Shown here: one piece after another, positions 17,119 through 26,441 of the stretch
Layout: each line of letters opens with the position of its first letter
Position numbering within the stretch: position 1 is the stretch's first letter
DNA from: Sulfurovum lithotrophicum
GTDB taxonomy: Bacteria > Campylobacterota > Campylobacteria > Campylobacterales > Sulfurovaceae
NCBI RefSeq assembly: GCF_000987835.1
Contig: NZ_CP011308.1
Location: forward strand, 1,488,001-1,552,000
Direction: 5' to 3'
Length of the DNA: 64,000 nucleotides
Program-made: the position numbers and the translations under genes
The notes under the pieces: model-generated
Seen by the model: only the letters and a program-made list of their open reading frames with translations
What the model was told of the DNA's origin: nothing
The model's database searches: none

Positions 17119-20100
17119 TTACTCGCCTTTTTTACTGGCATCGAGTGACGGTCTTGCACCACGCGGTACGACCAGCCAGAATTTACGCATACATACTCTG
17201 GCATTGTCAAGGATATCCTGCGCTTTTTTACTGCCGGTTTTTTCAATATAGTCTTTCAGAAGTCTTTTGAGTCCAAACATTTCAAAATCCAGCTCATCGG
17301 TATCTATACGCAGTGCTTCTACCAGCTCGGGGTTGAGCTTTTCGTAAAAGGTACCTTCTTCATCATAGACAAATGCTTTACCGCCTGTCATACCCGCTCC
17401 AAAATTCACACCAGTATTGCCCAGGATGACAACTGTACCGCCTGTCATATATTCACAAGGATGATCCCCTGTACCTTCAACCACTGTAACTGCACCGGAG
17501 TTACGTACCGCAAAACGTTCGCCCACCTGGCCACTGATATAGAGTGTACCACCGGTGGCACCGTACAGACAGGTGTTCCCGCCCAGTGCGAATTCAGAAC
17601 CGGACTTCGTAGAGGTAATGACGATACGTCCGCCATTCATTCCTTTACCGATATAGTCATTCCCCGCACCATCAACATTAATGGTTATACCTTCAGAGAG
17701 GAATGCTCCCAGAGACTGTCCTACAACCCCTTTGAGGTTGATCGTGATCGTATCTTCAGGGAGTCCTTTATTCCCGTGGTATTCCGCGATCTCACCGGAG
17801 ATCCTTGTACCGAAACTTCTGTTCAGATTGCTGATCTTTTTATTCAGAACAATCGGCTTTGACGGATCTTTGATGGTCGGCATCAACTCTTTAATGATCT
17901 CTTTTTCATACTCGTTCTGGTCGTACGGTTCGTTGAACGGTACCTGGCAGGTATCGACACCCTCCACTTTTTCCAGGAACTGTTCAAAGTCGAATTTTTT
18001 GGCATACTCGTCATCTATAATCTTGAGCAGTTCTGTTTTACCGACGATCTCTTCAAGAGATCTGTACCCAAGAGAAGCAAGGATCTCACGTACCTCTTCT
18101 GCAAGGAGCGTAAAGTAGTTGACCACTTTCCGGACATTTCCCTTGAAACGCTCTCTCAGATGCGGATTCTGTGTCGCAACACCGACACCACAGGTGTTCA
18201 GGTGACAGACACGAAGCATGATACATCCGACGATGACCAGTGCCCCCGTACCAAAAGCGTACTCTTCAGCACCAAAGATAGCTGCTTTGACGACATCAAG
18301 CGCTGTCTTGAGTCCACCATCCGTTTCGACAGTGACATTACCTCTAAGGTTGTTCGCTTTGAGTGAATTGTGCGCTTCATGGAGCCCAAGCTCCCACGGG
18401 TTACCCGCAAAACGGATAGAACCGATCGGTGCCGCGCCCGTTCCGCCATCTCCGCCGGAGATGATGATCTTATCCGCATAGGCTTTCGCCACACCTGCTG
18501 CGATCGTTCCTACACCGGCTGTCGAGACGAGCTTAACTGCGATCCTGGCTTTTGGGTTGATCTGCTTAAGGTCGAAGATAAGCTGGGCCAGATCCTCGAT
18601 GGAGTAGATATCGTGATGCGGTGGCGGTGAAATAAGTGTGACACCCGGTTTGGTATATCGCAGTGACGCGATGAGCGGGGAGACTTTGCTTCCGGGAAGC
18701 TGGCCTCCCTCACCCGGTTTTGCCCCCTGTGCCACTTTGATCTGAAGTTCTTCAGCCGAACGCAGATATTCCGGTGTTACACCGAAACGTCCTGAAGCAA
18801 TCTGTTTGATCTTGGAATTTTTGATGGTTCCGTAACGTTTCGGGTCTTCCCCACCCTCACCCGAGTTGGACTTCGCACCGATGGTATTCATCGCTTCAGC
18901 CAGCACTTCATGTGCTTCGGGAGAGATGGATCCCATGGACATCGCCGCAGAAGAGAAACGTTTAAGTATCGCCGAAGCAGGTTCGACCTCATCGATACTG
19001 ACAGGTTCCCTTGCAGAATTAAGCTCAAAGAAATCACGAATGAACTTCTTGTCTCTTTTATCTACCAACTCTTCGAGTTTTTTGTAATCCTCTTTGCTTC
19101 CGCTCAACGCACACTGCTGGATAGCAGCAATAGTCGGCCTGGAAAAGTCGTGGAATTCCTCGCCTTTTTTATATTTGTAGTATCCACCCTTGTAGAGCGC
19201 TTTGCTTTTACCTTCAAAAGCATCCGTGAAAGCACGCTCATGGTTGCTGTTGAGTCTGGCATCGATATCGCTGTATCCCAGTCCTTTCAGAAGTCCTCGA
19301 GTACCGCTGAAACACTCGGAGACAATCTCATCACTCAGTCCGATAGCATCGAAGAGTTTTGAATTTCTGTAGGAAGAGACAGTCGAAATACCCATTTTGG
19401 ACATGATCTTGAGCAAACCGCCACCCATAGCACGTCTGATACGCTTGAGTGTGATCGCCATATCATCATCTTCGTTCGCAAGTTGTTCCACTGTGTAGTA
19501 AAGCAGGTACGGATATATCGCCGCTACACCGTAACCGATCATACAGGCTGCAGAATGCGGGTCGAACACTTCACCCGTTACTGCAACGATACTGGTCAAA
19601 TGTCTGAGCTTTTCTTCAAGCAGTACGGTATTGAGACGTCCTATCACCATCAGTATTGGCAATACCTTGGTCTCTGCCGAAAGCTCCCTGTCATCAAGGA
19701 TAACGGTTCTGACACCGTTCCTGCGAACATCCTCAACAATCTTTTCGACCAGCTTATTGAGGCTCTCTTTAAGGTCATGCACATAGGTCGTGCTGTAGCT
19801 TGCTGCTTTGTATGCCGGGTCGTATTTTTCATTGCCCGGGGTACCGAACTCTTTGAGTACAGCGAATTTCTCTGCCGACATGATGGGCAATACAGTCTTG
19901 AGACGTTTTGCATGCTCCGCATCATCCGAGAGAACGTTTCTAATCTCACCAAAACCGGTATTCAGACTGGTCACACTCTTTTCACGGATCGGGTCGATCG
20001 GCGGGTTGGTCACCTGGGCGAACTTCTGTTTGAAGAAATCGGTAAAATTTCGCTGTTGGGTAGAGAATGCGGCGATAGGTGTGTCATCACCCATGGCACC

Positions 20101-21534
20101 TGTCGTCTCTTTTCCCTCTATCATCATAGGCTTGATGACTTCTCTCATCAGCTCAAGCGTATAATTGAAGTAACGCTGTTTTGCTTCCATCACCGTATGG
20201 TCGCTAGAGACCTTCTCCACATATGTATTGGGTACATGCTCCTGAAGATAGCTCATATTCTTACCCATCCACTTGTTATACGGAAACATCGATTTGAGGT
20301 AGTTGTCTATATCGCCTGACATCAGTACTTTACCGTACTTGAGGTCAACTCCCATCATCTCTCCCGACTGCAGACGGCCGCGCTGAACGATCTGTTCTTC
20401 AGGAATTTCAAGTACACCGTACTCAGAAGAGATCAGAAGTCTGTTATCGGTGGTAACAATATATTTTGAAGGTCTCAACCCGTTCCTGTCAAGTACACAG
20501 CCGACATATCGGCCGTCTGTCATACTGACTGCCGCCGGACCGTCCCACGGTTCGAAACAGGTACTGGCATACTCATAGAAACCTTTGAGGTCCGAGTCCA
20601 TCTGTGGCGCATTGTGCCACGGCGCAGGAATGAGTGAACGTGCCGCCTTGAAGAAGTCCACACCATTGACTCTGAGAAATTCCATAAAGTTGTCCAGACT
20701 GGCAGAGTCACTCATACCATCCTGTATCACATCTGTCAGTCGTTCCATCTCCTTCTCGGTAAAGACTTCGGATTTCACTGCCGCCATCTTGGCTTTGACA
20801 TTGAAACGGTTGGCGGTCACGGAGTTGATCTCACCGTTGTGGGCGATCATACGGAAAGGTTGTGCCAGTCTCCATTCAGGCAGTGTATTGGTAGAGAAAC
20901 GCTGGTGGAAAAGACAGAAAGAGATTTTGAAGTGCTCGTCGGCAAGGTCTTTGTAGAACTCTTTGATGTGCGTAGGCATGACAAGCCCTTTGTACGAAAC
21001 CACCTTGGTTGAAAAAGAAGGAATGTAGAAGTCTCTGTCATCTTTGAGCGCATGCTCAATCTCTTTGCGTGAAAGATAGATAAGGGCTTCAAAACGTTCG
21101 GTTGCAACCACGCTTCTCGGTACGACAAAGACCTGTTTGATCATGGGAAGCGTTGCAAGCGCCTGCTCTCCGAGCGCATTGGTATCAACAGGTACTGTAC
21201 GTGTATAGATTACCTTCAGGTCATTGTTGGCACAGATCCTTTCAATCACGTCAAAGTCTGATTCATTACGGGAAAAGACCATGGCCACGGCATACTGTTC
21301 TGGAAGATCCATCCCATCCTTGGCTGCCACATACTCGAAGAATGATCTGGGCAGAGAGAGAAGAAGTCCGGAACCATCACCTGTTTTTCCGTCCGCTGCA
21401 ATCGCTCCTCTGTGCATCATACGCGACAGTGATGTAACGGCATCTTCCAAGTTTTGATGGGTAGGTGTATTGTCGATGGAGCAGAGAAGCCCGAATCCAC
21501 AATTGTCCTTGAAGGAGGTAAATAAATCTCTCAT
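17119..21534 (-). CDS. gltB: Glutamate synthase large subunit
   Basis: GltB makes glutamate from glutamine and 2-oxoglutarate. At 1471 residues it has the standard length and order: a short propeptide of 11 residues followed by the N-terminal nucleophile cysteine (NCGFGLL), the class II amidotransferase domain (HQRFSTNTLPEWRLAQPFRMIAHNGEINS region), the FMN-binding synthase domain (KPGEGGQLPG, HHDIYSIEDL, ISGGDGGTGAAP), iron-sulfur cysteines in GCIMLRVCHLNTCGVG, and the C-terminal glycine-rich beta-helix. No gltD small subunit is adjacent, which is unusual for the bacterial NADPH enzyme. It diverges from recO. Confidence 0.96.
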   Translation of the reverse strand: MRDLFTSFKDNCGFGLLCSIDNTPTHQNLEDAVTSLSRMMHRGAIAADGKTGDGSGLLLSLPRSFFEYVAAKDGMDLPEQYAVAMVFSRNESDFDVIERICANNDLKVIYTRTVPVDTNALGEQALATLPMIKQVFVVPRSVVATERFEALIYLSRKEIEHALKDDRDFYIPSFSTKVVSYKGLVMPTHIKEFYKDLADEHFKISFCLFHQRFSTNTLPEWRLAQPFRMIAHNGEINSVTANRFNVKAKMAAVKSEVFTEKEMERLTDVIQDGMSDSASLDNFMEFLRVNGVDFFKAARSLIPAPWHNAPQMDSDLKGFYEYASTCFEPWDGPAAVSMTDGRYVGCVLDRNGLRPSKYIVTTDNRLLISSEYGVLEIPEEQIVQRGRLQSGEMMGVDLKYGKVLMSGDIDNYLKSMFPYNKWMGKNMSYLQEHVPNTYVEKVSSDHTVMEAKQRYFNYTLELMREVIKPMMIEGKETTGAMGDDTPIAAFSTQQRNFTDFFKQKFAQVTNPPIDPIREKSVTSLNTGFGEIRNVLSDDAEHAKRLKTVLPIMSAEKFAVLKEFGTPGNEKYDPAYKAASYSTTYVHDLKESLNKLVEKIVEDVRRNGVRTVILDDRELSAETKVLPILMVIGRLNTVLLEEKLRHLTSIVAVTGEVFDPHSAACMIGYGVAAIYPYLLYYTVEQLANEDDDMAITLKRIRRAMGGGLLKIMSKMGISTVSSYRNSKLFDAIGLSDEIVSECFSGTRGLLKGLGYSDIDARLNSNHERAFTDAFEGKSKALYKGGYYKYKKGEEFHDFSRPTIAAIQQCALSGSKEDYKKLEELVDKRDKKFIRDFFELNSAREPVSIDEVEPASAILKRFSSAAMSMGSISPEAHEVLAEAMNTIGAKSNSGEGGEDPKRYGTIKNSKIKQIASGRFGVTPEYLRSAEELQIKVAQGAKPGEGGQLPGSKVSPLIASLRYTKPGVTLISPPPHHDIYSIEDLAQLIFDLKQINPKARIAVKLVSTAGVGTIAAGVAKAYADKIIISGGDGGTGAAPIGSIRFAGNPWELGLHEAHNSLKANNLRGNVTVETDGGLKTALDVVKAAIFGAEEYAFGTGALVIVGCIMLRVCHLNTCGVGVATQNPHLRERFKGNVRKVVNYFTLLAEEVREILASLGYRSLEEIVGKTELLKIIDDEYAKKFDFEQFLEKVEGVDTCQVPFNEPYDQNEYEKEIIKELMPTIKDPSKPIVLNKKISNLNRSFGTRISGEIAEYHGNKGLPEDTITINLKGVVGQSLGAFLSEGITINVDGAGNDYIGKGMNGGRIVITSTKSGSEFALGGNTCLYGATGGTLYISGQVGERFAVRNSGAVTVVEGTGDHPCEYMTGGTVVILGNTGVNFGAGMTGGKAFVYDEEGTFYEKLNPELVEALRIDTDELDFEMFGLKRLLKDYIEKTGSKKAQDILDNARVCMRKFWLVVPRGARPSLDASKKGE

Positions 21535-21734
21535 ATGTCAACCTTAAAAATAGTGTAGTAGAACAACCGATAGCGCAACTATAAGTGTTCAAAATGGGGA
21601 TGATTATACTTAAATATACGTTAGATTTAAATTAAAATGGCTCCCTGTCCCCTCATTCAGGGCTTGGCGACTGCCTGCTTTTTAACAACATTTTTACTAT
21701 AATATAAAACAATTATTTTAAAGAGAGGTATCAC

Positions 21735-22352
21735 ATTAAAGGCTTCATACTGAGTGTGCGCAAAGTGAAGAACGAAGACTCCATCGCTATGGTACTTACT
21801 GCACGAGATGTCAGGGTCTACTACCGTTTTTTTGGTGCAAGACACTCCATTCTACAGTTGGGGAACCTCATCGATTTCGAGGTCGAGGGGGAAGACGGCC
21901 GTTTTCTGCCTCGGCTGCGTTCACTCTCCCACATCGGCTTCCCCTGGCTCTTCGATAAGAACAGACTGCTTGTCTGGCACAACTTCATCAGGCTTTTTGA
22001 ACCGCATCTAAAGGAAGCCGAAGAGATCGACAGTTTTTATTATGACCTGCTGCTGAGTGCAGCAAAAAAATGGGAGAAACAGAACCCCAAACGCATCATC
22101 TGTGAAAGCTACATCAGACTACTGGAGTATGAAGGAAGGCTCTCTCCTGAGAAGCACTGCTATATCTGTGAGCAGCCTATTGCAGAAGAGATCGCCCTTA
22201 TGCAGGCTTTCAAGCCTGCACACCCTTCCTGCATCTACAGTTCCGCACTTCCCACCAAAAAAGTTTTAGATTTTTTTCAAACAAAAAAAACCCTTAATAT
22301 GGAAGACCATGAGGTGGATTACCTCTTTAATATCGTCATAAAAGGGTTGTGA
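21735..22352 (+). CDS. recO: RecO recombination mediator, epsilon type, apparent ATT start
   Basis: RecO loads RecA onto SSB-coated DNA with RecR. The protein starts, by family, with M-K-G-F-I-L-S-V, and exactly this sequence is read from ATT at 21735 (ATT AAA GGC TTC ATA CTG). AAGAGAGGT at 21721-21729 is about 5 bases upstream of the ATT. GTG at 21756 is the first conventional start, but it would remove the first strand of the OB fold. A TATAAT lies at 21698-21703. The body has an OB-like start, FARLR-like LPRLRSLSHIGFPW, helical LFEPHLKEAEEIDSFYYDLL, and a zinc-like HCYICEQPI pair of cysteines. Confidence 0.85.
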   Translation: MKGFILSVRKVKNEDSIAMVLTARDVRVYYRFFGARHSILQLGNLIDFEVEGEDGRFLPRLRSLSHIGFPWLFDKNRLLVWHNFIRLFEPHLKEAEEIDSFYYDLLLSAAKKWEKQNPKRIICESYIRLLEYEGRLSPEKHCYICEQPIAEEIALMQAFKPAHPSCIYSSALPTKKVLDFFQTKKTLNMEDHEVDYLFNIVIKGL

Positions 22353-22389
22353 TTCGCAAAATAGTGAAATAATCAAGCGCCCAAAAGAC

Positions 22390-22734
22390 TTAAGCCTTTT
22401 TCACAAACTCCTGCTTGAGCTTGATCGCACCGACACCAGGTACCTTACAGTCGATATTGTGTCCGTCACTGCCTTCGACAAGATGGATACCTTTGATCTT
22501 GGTACCGACTTTGATACCGCCGCTGCTTCCTTTGACCTTGAGGTCTTTGATAACGGTGACCGTGTCACCCTCTTCAAGGATATTGCCGTTGGCATCTCTG
22601 ACCACCAGTCCCTCTTCCGCTTCTGCCGCCGCATCTTTGCTCCACTCATAGGCACACTCCGGGCAGATATAGAGACTGCCGTCCTCGTAGGTATATTCGC
22701 TGCCGCATTTTGGACAATTAGGGATGTTTTCCAT
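22390..22734 (-). CDS. yjdM: YjdM/PhnA-type zinc-ribbon protein
   Basis: A 114-residue protein with an N-terminal zinc ribbon ([11 protein letters not shown] and [10 protein letters not shown]) and a C-terminal KOW/SH3-like domain ([63 protein letters not shown]). The family was formerly called alkylphosphonate utilisation PhnA, but it is not tied to phosphonate metabolism here. It is convergent with recO across 37 bases. Confidence 0.9.
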   Translation of the reverse strand: MENIPNCPKCGSEYTYEDGSLYICPECAYEWSKDAAAEAEEGLVVRDANGNILEEGDTVTVIKDLKVKGSSGGIKVGTKIKGIHLVEGSDGHNIDCKVPGVGAIKLKQEFVKKA

Positions 22735-22789
22735 ATGTTTTTCCTTTATATATTAATCTTGGGGCGTATTTTACTCTTATTTTTTTAAT

Positions 22790-23278
22790 TTACTCGATAA
22801 GTGCCATTCGGGCAAGCAGACCTGCTGTCGTGGTATAGCCTACTTCCGTAAATTTCAATGTGCCTTTGGCATCGTAGATAAAGGTGGTTGGAAAAGCCTG
22901 CACCCTGAAGGTTCGTGCCCACTTTCCCTCTTTGTCGTTTAAAACCCTGAAGTCAAGAGATCGCTCCTGAAGATAGCGTTTTATCTTTTCATCCTCTCCG
23001 GAGTTGACAGCGACTGTCAATACTTCATACTTTCGGGAAACACGTTCTATATTTGCCGCTTCCAGTTTGCAGGTCGGACACCAGATTGCCCAAAAATGGA
23101 TAATGACCGGTTTTCCTTTGCTGAACGCATAAGTATCACCATTTACAAGACGTACCGTCGCTGCCGGCAGTAGCACTGAATCCAGATCCGGTTGACGTAT
23201 ATAGCTTATTATATTGGATAATATAAACATGGCTGCCACCCCTATTGCTACCTCTTTGATCCATTTTTTAATATTCAT
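22790..23278 (-). CDS. Membrane-anchored TlpA/ResA-like thioredoxin
   Basis: A 162-residue protein with one N-terminal transmembrane anchor (residues 10-27) and a thioredoxin-fold domain facing the periplasm. The redox motif is WCPTC in VIIHFWAIWCPTCKLEA near residue 68, and the cis-proline is in VQAFPTTFIYDAKGTL near residue 130. The family reduces disulfides, for example in apocytochrome c maturation. It lies downstream of the moxR pair with an 88-base gap that contains a small stem (GCCGAT/ATCGGC, 23344-23357). Confidence 0.87.
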   Translation of the reverse strand: MNIKKWIKEVAIGVAAMFILSNIISYIRQPDLDSVLLPAATVRLVNGDTYAFSKGKPVIIHFWAIWCPTCKLEAANIERVSRKYEVLTVAVNSGEDEKIKRYLQERSLDFRVLNDKEGKWARTFRVQAFPTTFIYDAKGTLKFTEVGYTTTAGLLARMALIE

Positions 23279-23366
23279 TTCATACTTTCAACTTCCTGTG
23301 TCGTTTTCCCGGCAAATGACTGCATCGACCCAAAGAAGATAGCGCCGATAAATCGGCACTTTCGTT

Positions 23367-23585
23367 TCAGAGTTCCACTCCCTCCCAAAACTCATCATAG
23401 TCCAGATTGGTCATGGAAGCATCCTCTTCAATACCTTTTTCTATCAGTTTCTTCTGCTCCTCTTCAAAATAGTGTCGCAATGCCTCTTCAAGCATCATAT
23501 TGATATCTTTGCCAAGGAGTTCAGAAAAAGCCTGCAAATTGTCTACGGTATCCTGTCTAAGTGAAATCTCTATCTGTTCCATCAT
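23367..23585 (-). CDS. Small ribbon-helix-helix-like protein coupled to moxR
   Basis: A 72-residue protein. Residues 3-40 (QIEISLRQDTVDNLQAFSELLGKDINMMLEEALRHYFEEEQ) fit a ribbon-helix-helix DNA-binding fold like that of many antitoxins: one beta-strand then two helices. The acidic tail ends NLDYDEFWEGVEL. No toxin gene is adjacent. The start overlaps the moxR stop by 4 bases (ATGA), so it is translated together with moxR. A regulator of its own operon is the simplest reading; antitoxin is possible. Confidence 0.68.
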   Translation of the reverse strand: MMEQIEISLRQDTVDNLQAFSELLGKDINMMLEEALRHYFEEEQKKLIEKGIEEDASMTNLDYDEFWEGVEL

Positions 23586-24568
23586 GATGGCCTTTTGAAT
23601 TCTACTTCGGGTTCCGGTACATGTTCTATGATGATATCGATGATCTCGTCATTCTCTATTCCGCTGAACTTCGTATGTTCACTCTTGATAAGGCGGTGTC
23701 GGAACACATCATGGATCACAGACTTGACATCCTCACCCGTCACCTCACGTCTTCCTCGCATCCAGGCATGTACCTGCGCACATTTGGTGAGTGCCAGAGA
23801 GCCCCTGGGGCTTACCCCCACTTCGATCATCACTTCAAGCTGTTTGCTGTAACGCAGCGGGTATCGTGTGGCAAATACAAGTTCAACCATATATTTTCCC
23901 ATCTCTTCACTGATCTCGACTGTCTTAACCTCTTCTCTTGCACCAAAGATCAACTGCTGCGGTATCCTGTTCTCATAGGGCTCTTTTCTATGACCTTCAT
24001 TGAGAACCTGCTTGACCATTCTATACTCGTCATCCATTTTTACATAGTCTATCTTCACGTGCATCAAGAAACGGTCTTTCTGTGCTTCTGGCAACGGGTA
24101 GGTTCCTTTTTGTTCCAGTGGATTCTGTGTCGCAAGAACGACAAAGAGCTCAGGAAGATCACGTGTAACACCCGCAACGGTCACCTGTTTCTCTTCCATG
24201 GCCTCAAGCAGGGCTGACTGTACTTTTGCCGGTGCCCTGTTGATCTCATCAGCCAAAATAATATTTCCAAAAATGGGGCCTTCATGGAATTCATAGTAGC
24301 GCTTACCGTTCTCTTCATAGACACGCTCTTCCCCCACTACGTCCGAAGGTTCAAGATCTGGAGTGAACTGTATGCGGGAGAATTTTGCCTCGATCGCATT
24401 GGCCATGGAACGTACAGCACGGGTCTTTGCCAGTCCGGGAAGTCCCTCTACAAGCATATTGCCATCAGCCAGCATTCCCATAATGAAACGCTCGACAATA
24501 TGCTCCTGTCCGATGATCTCTTTGTTCATTCTGTCAAAAAGTAATTTTATGGCTTCTCTGGGTGTCAT
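23582..24568 (-). CDS. MoxR-family AAA+ ATPase
   Basis: A 328-residue AAA+ protein of the MoxR/RavA clade. Motifs are GLPGLAKTRAV (Walker A, near residue 43), IILADEINRAPAKVQSALLEAMEE (Walker B and following helix), VLATQNPLEQKGTYPLPEAQKDRF (sensor 1 with arginine finger) and the C-terminal lid GVSPRGSLALTKCAQVHAWMRGR. MoxR proteins act as chaperone-like ATPases for von Willebrand A-domain partners. The usual DUF58 or VWA genes are not adjacent; instead a small ribbon-helix-helix gene overlaps its 3' end. Confidence 0.91.
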   Translation of the reverse strand: MTPREAIKLLFDRMNKEIIGQEHIVERFIMGMLADGNMLVEGLPGLAKTRAVRSMANAIEAKFSRIQFTPDLEPSDVVGEERVYEENGKRYYEFHEGPIFGNIILADEINRAPAKVQSALLEAMEEKQVTVAGVTRDLPELFVVLATQNPLEQKGTYPLPEAQKDRFLMHVKIDYVKMDDEYRMVKQVLNEGHRKEPYENRIPQQLIFGAREEVKTVEISEEMGKYMVELVFATRYPLRYSKQLEVMIEVGVSPRGSLALTKCAQVHAWMRGRREVTGEDVKSVIHDVFRHRLIKSEHTKFSGIENDEIIDIIIEHVPEPEVEFKRPS

Positions 24569-24599
24569 TTTTTACCTTACGAAATGTTTAGAGAGATTA

Positions 24600-24794
24600 T
24601 ACCACGAATGGTTGAAAAGGTCTTTGGAGGCATGGCAGCTTCAGGTTCTGCTACTCGAAGCCGCCATGCCTTCGGCAATGCTCAGTGTTGTTCTTGCCAA
24701 ACGTTACGGCTGTGATGCCAATCTGGCCGCAAAACTTGTTTTCATTACACTTGTAGGCAGTCTTTTTACTATTGTATTCATGATGAATCTTTAA
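24600..24794 (+). pseudogene. C-terminal remnant of an AEC-family (auxin efflux carrier-like) transporter
   Basis: The plus-strand frame reads LQVLLLEAAMPSAMLSVVLA, then KRYGCDANLAAKL and VFITLVGSLFTIVFMMNL to a stop at 24794. This is the normal end of AEC transporters (last two membrane helices with AMPSA and a YGxD motif). The frame runs upstream into the antisense of moxR, and nothing upstream resembles the rest of a transporter (about 300 residues expected). It is therefore read as a decayed fragment of a gene that once lay here, partly replaced by the moxR end. Confidence 0.6.
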
Positions 24795-24807
24795 TGTCTT
24801 ACCATTT

Positions 24808-26430
24808 TCAGTGTATCACCTTCAATCGTCCATCCACCGGCTTTGGATCCATAACTGTATGTTTTTCCAGATATCCTGCCATAACAGTATAGAATGTCGT
24901 ATAGGTATTCTTTTTGTCTGTACCGTACTGTTCAAACCAGAAGTAACCGTCTCCGGCATGAGTGACAAGATAAGCATTTGATAACACTTTATATACCTTG
25001 TCATCTTCCACAGGTGCCAGTGACCCGTCTGGCATGACGATACCTATATTGCTTACCCGCTCCCCTGCCTGCTCAATGCTCCATGAACCGTCATCATTAT
25101 GTTTGATCACCTGTGGCTGTTTACTGAGATCTATCGTATAGTGTATGCCGGAAACCTGCATCAACCCACCTCGCCCATAGGAAGCCGCGCTGTGCTCAAG
25201 TATCTGGCGCAGATATTTTCCTTCGATGTTCATCATATATGCATTGTTTGAAAATTCATCGATCTCATGAAGCATGGTATCGGTAATGTTACCCGGAGGA
25301 TAAACCTTTTTGCCTCTGAAAGCACCTCCATTGTTCATGACAATATCTACAGAAAACTTATCGCGCAACAGGTCATTTATCAGGTCGGCTACACTGGATT
25401 CACCTTTTCTCAATGCATCTGTCGTCAAGTCCCATTCAACGGTTGTTTTTCCCAAAATAACTGTTGCTGGCAATTGTGCTTTATAGGCTTCAAGTATTGC
25501 CTCTACTTTTTTATCTGCAGTGATAGGGTCAATGACAGGGATCAGAAAATATTCAGCCTCTTCTTTTTTGATACGATGATTGTTGTCAAGAGGAAGAAGC
25601 AATTTAAGCACATAGGATCCCTCTTCTCCGCCATTTACGATCAGTGTATCACCTACCCGAACCAGCTGTTTGGTCACTTCATGGGAGTGGCCTCCGAATA
25701 TTACATCGATACCTTCTACTTTTTGGGCAATTGATTTGTCCTGATCCAACCCTATATGTGTTACAGCTATAATGATATCACATTGTTCACCTTTCAGTAT
25801 TTCAACCATCTTCCTGGCCGATACAGTATTGTCAGCACTGAGCTTGACTTTTCCCGGGCTTGTAATAAGGGGAAGATCTTCAGTCATCAGAGAGAAAAAA
25901 CCTATTTTAGCACCATTGGCATTGACGATCTTATAGGGAATACACTTCCCTTCCAGTGCAGTACTTTCCACCATCAGGTCTGAACATATCGTATCAAACG
26001 AGGCATATTTCAAGGCATTGGCAAACACCTCTGTACCCTTGTCAAACTCATGATTACCAGGGGCATACACTCCATAGCCGCTTTCACTCATTAGCGAATA
26101 AATGGCTTTCCCCTTGAATGTATGAAAATACCGCCCCATCAGGTCATCTCCGCTTGAAAGAACAAAGGTACCGGAGGGGTTTTCTGATTTGGCCTGCTTT
26201 AGAACAGAGGCTATCCTGCTGATACCTCCGCCCATTATCTCCACTTTAGAGCCATTGATCTCGTATTCCTGTTCAAACGGTTCTATCAAACCCTGTATAT
26301 CAGCTGTTCCTACAATGGTAATTTGATCTTTCTGTGAAGTTGCAGAAGTAGATCCTGAAAAAGTGATATATGTAAGGAAAATAATTGAAAAAAAGAGCAT
26401 AAAATGTTGTTTTTGTTTTAATATGGGCAT
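24808..26430 (-). CDS. Secreted UshA-type 5'-nucleotidase / metallophosphatase
   Basis: About 540 residues with a signal peptide (MLFFSIIFLTYITFSGSTSA). The N-terminal metallophosphoesterase domain shows ADIQGLIEPF in place of the usual D-x-H, SSGDDLMG, APGNHEFDKG (GNHE), IAVTHIGLD and IFGGHSHE. The C-terminal 5'-nucleotidase domain includes NNGGAFRGKKVYPPGNIT and GDGYFWF. The start is taken as ATG 26430, since GAAAGGA lies 6 bases upstream around the SpoIIE stop; a TTG at 26445 is also in frame. It is the last gene of the partner-switching operon, an unusual neighbour for a nucleotidase. Confidence 0.88.
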   Translation of the reverse strand: MPILKQKQHFMLFFSIIFLTYITFSGSTSATSQKDQITIVGTADIQGLIEPFEQEYEINGSKVEIMGGGISRIASVLKQAKSENPSGTFVLSSGDDLMGRYFHTFKGKAIYSLMSESGYGVYAPGNHEFDKGTEVFANALKYASFDTICSDLMVESTALEGKCIPYKIVNANGAKIGFFSLMTEDLPLITSPGKVKLSADNTVSARKMVEILKGEQCDIIIAVTHIGLDQDKSIAQKVEGIDVIFGGHSHEVTKQLVRVGDTLIVNGGEEGSYVLKLLLPLDNNHRIKKEEAEYFLIPVIDPITADKKVEAILEAYKAQLPATVILGKTTVEWDLTTDALRKGESSVADLINDLLRDKFSVDIVMNNGGAFRGKKVYPPGNITDTMLHEIDEFSNNAYMMNIEGKYLRQILEHSAASYGRGGLMQVSGIHYTIDLSKQPQVIKHNDDGSWSIEQAGERVSNIGIVMPDGSLAPVEDDKVYKVLSNAYLVTHAGDGYFWFEQYGTDKKNTYTTFYTVMAGYLEKHTVMDPKPVDGRLKVIH

Positions 26431-26441
26431 GAATAGTCCTT

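Noticed and set aside
19483-20319. Long plus-strand frame of 278 codons inside gltB
   Set aside because: It is an antisense shadow of gltB with unusual cysteine- and histidine-rich composition and no start signal.
23367-23585. Toxin-antitoxin pair
   Set aside because: The antitoxin-like protein has no toxin next to it; its overlapping partner is a MoxR ATPase.
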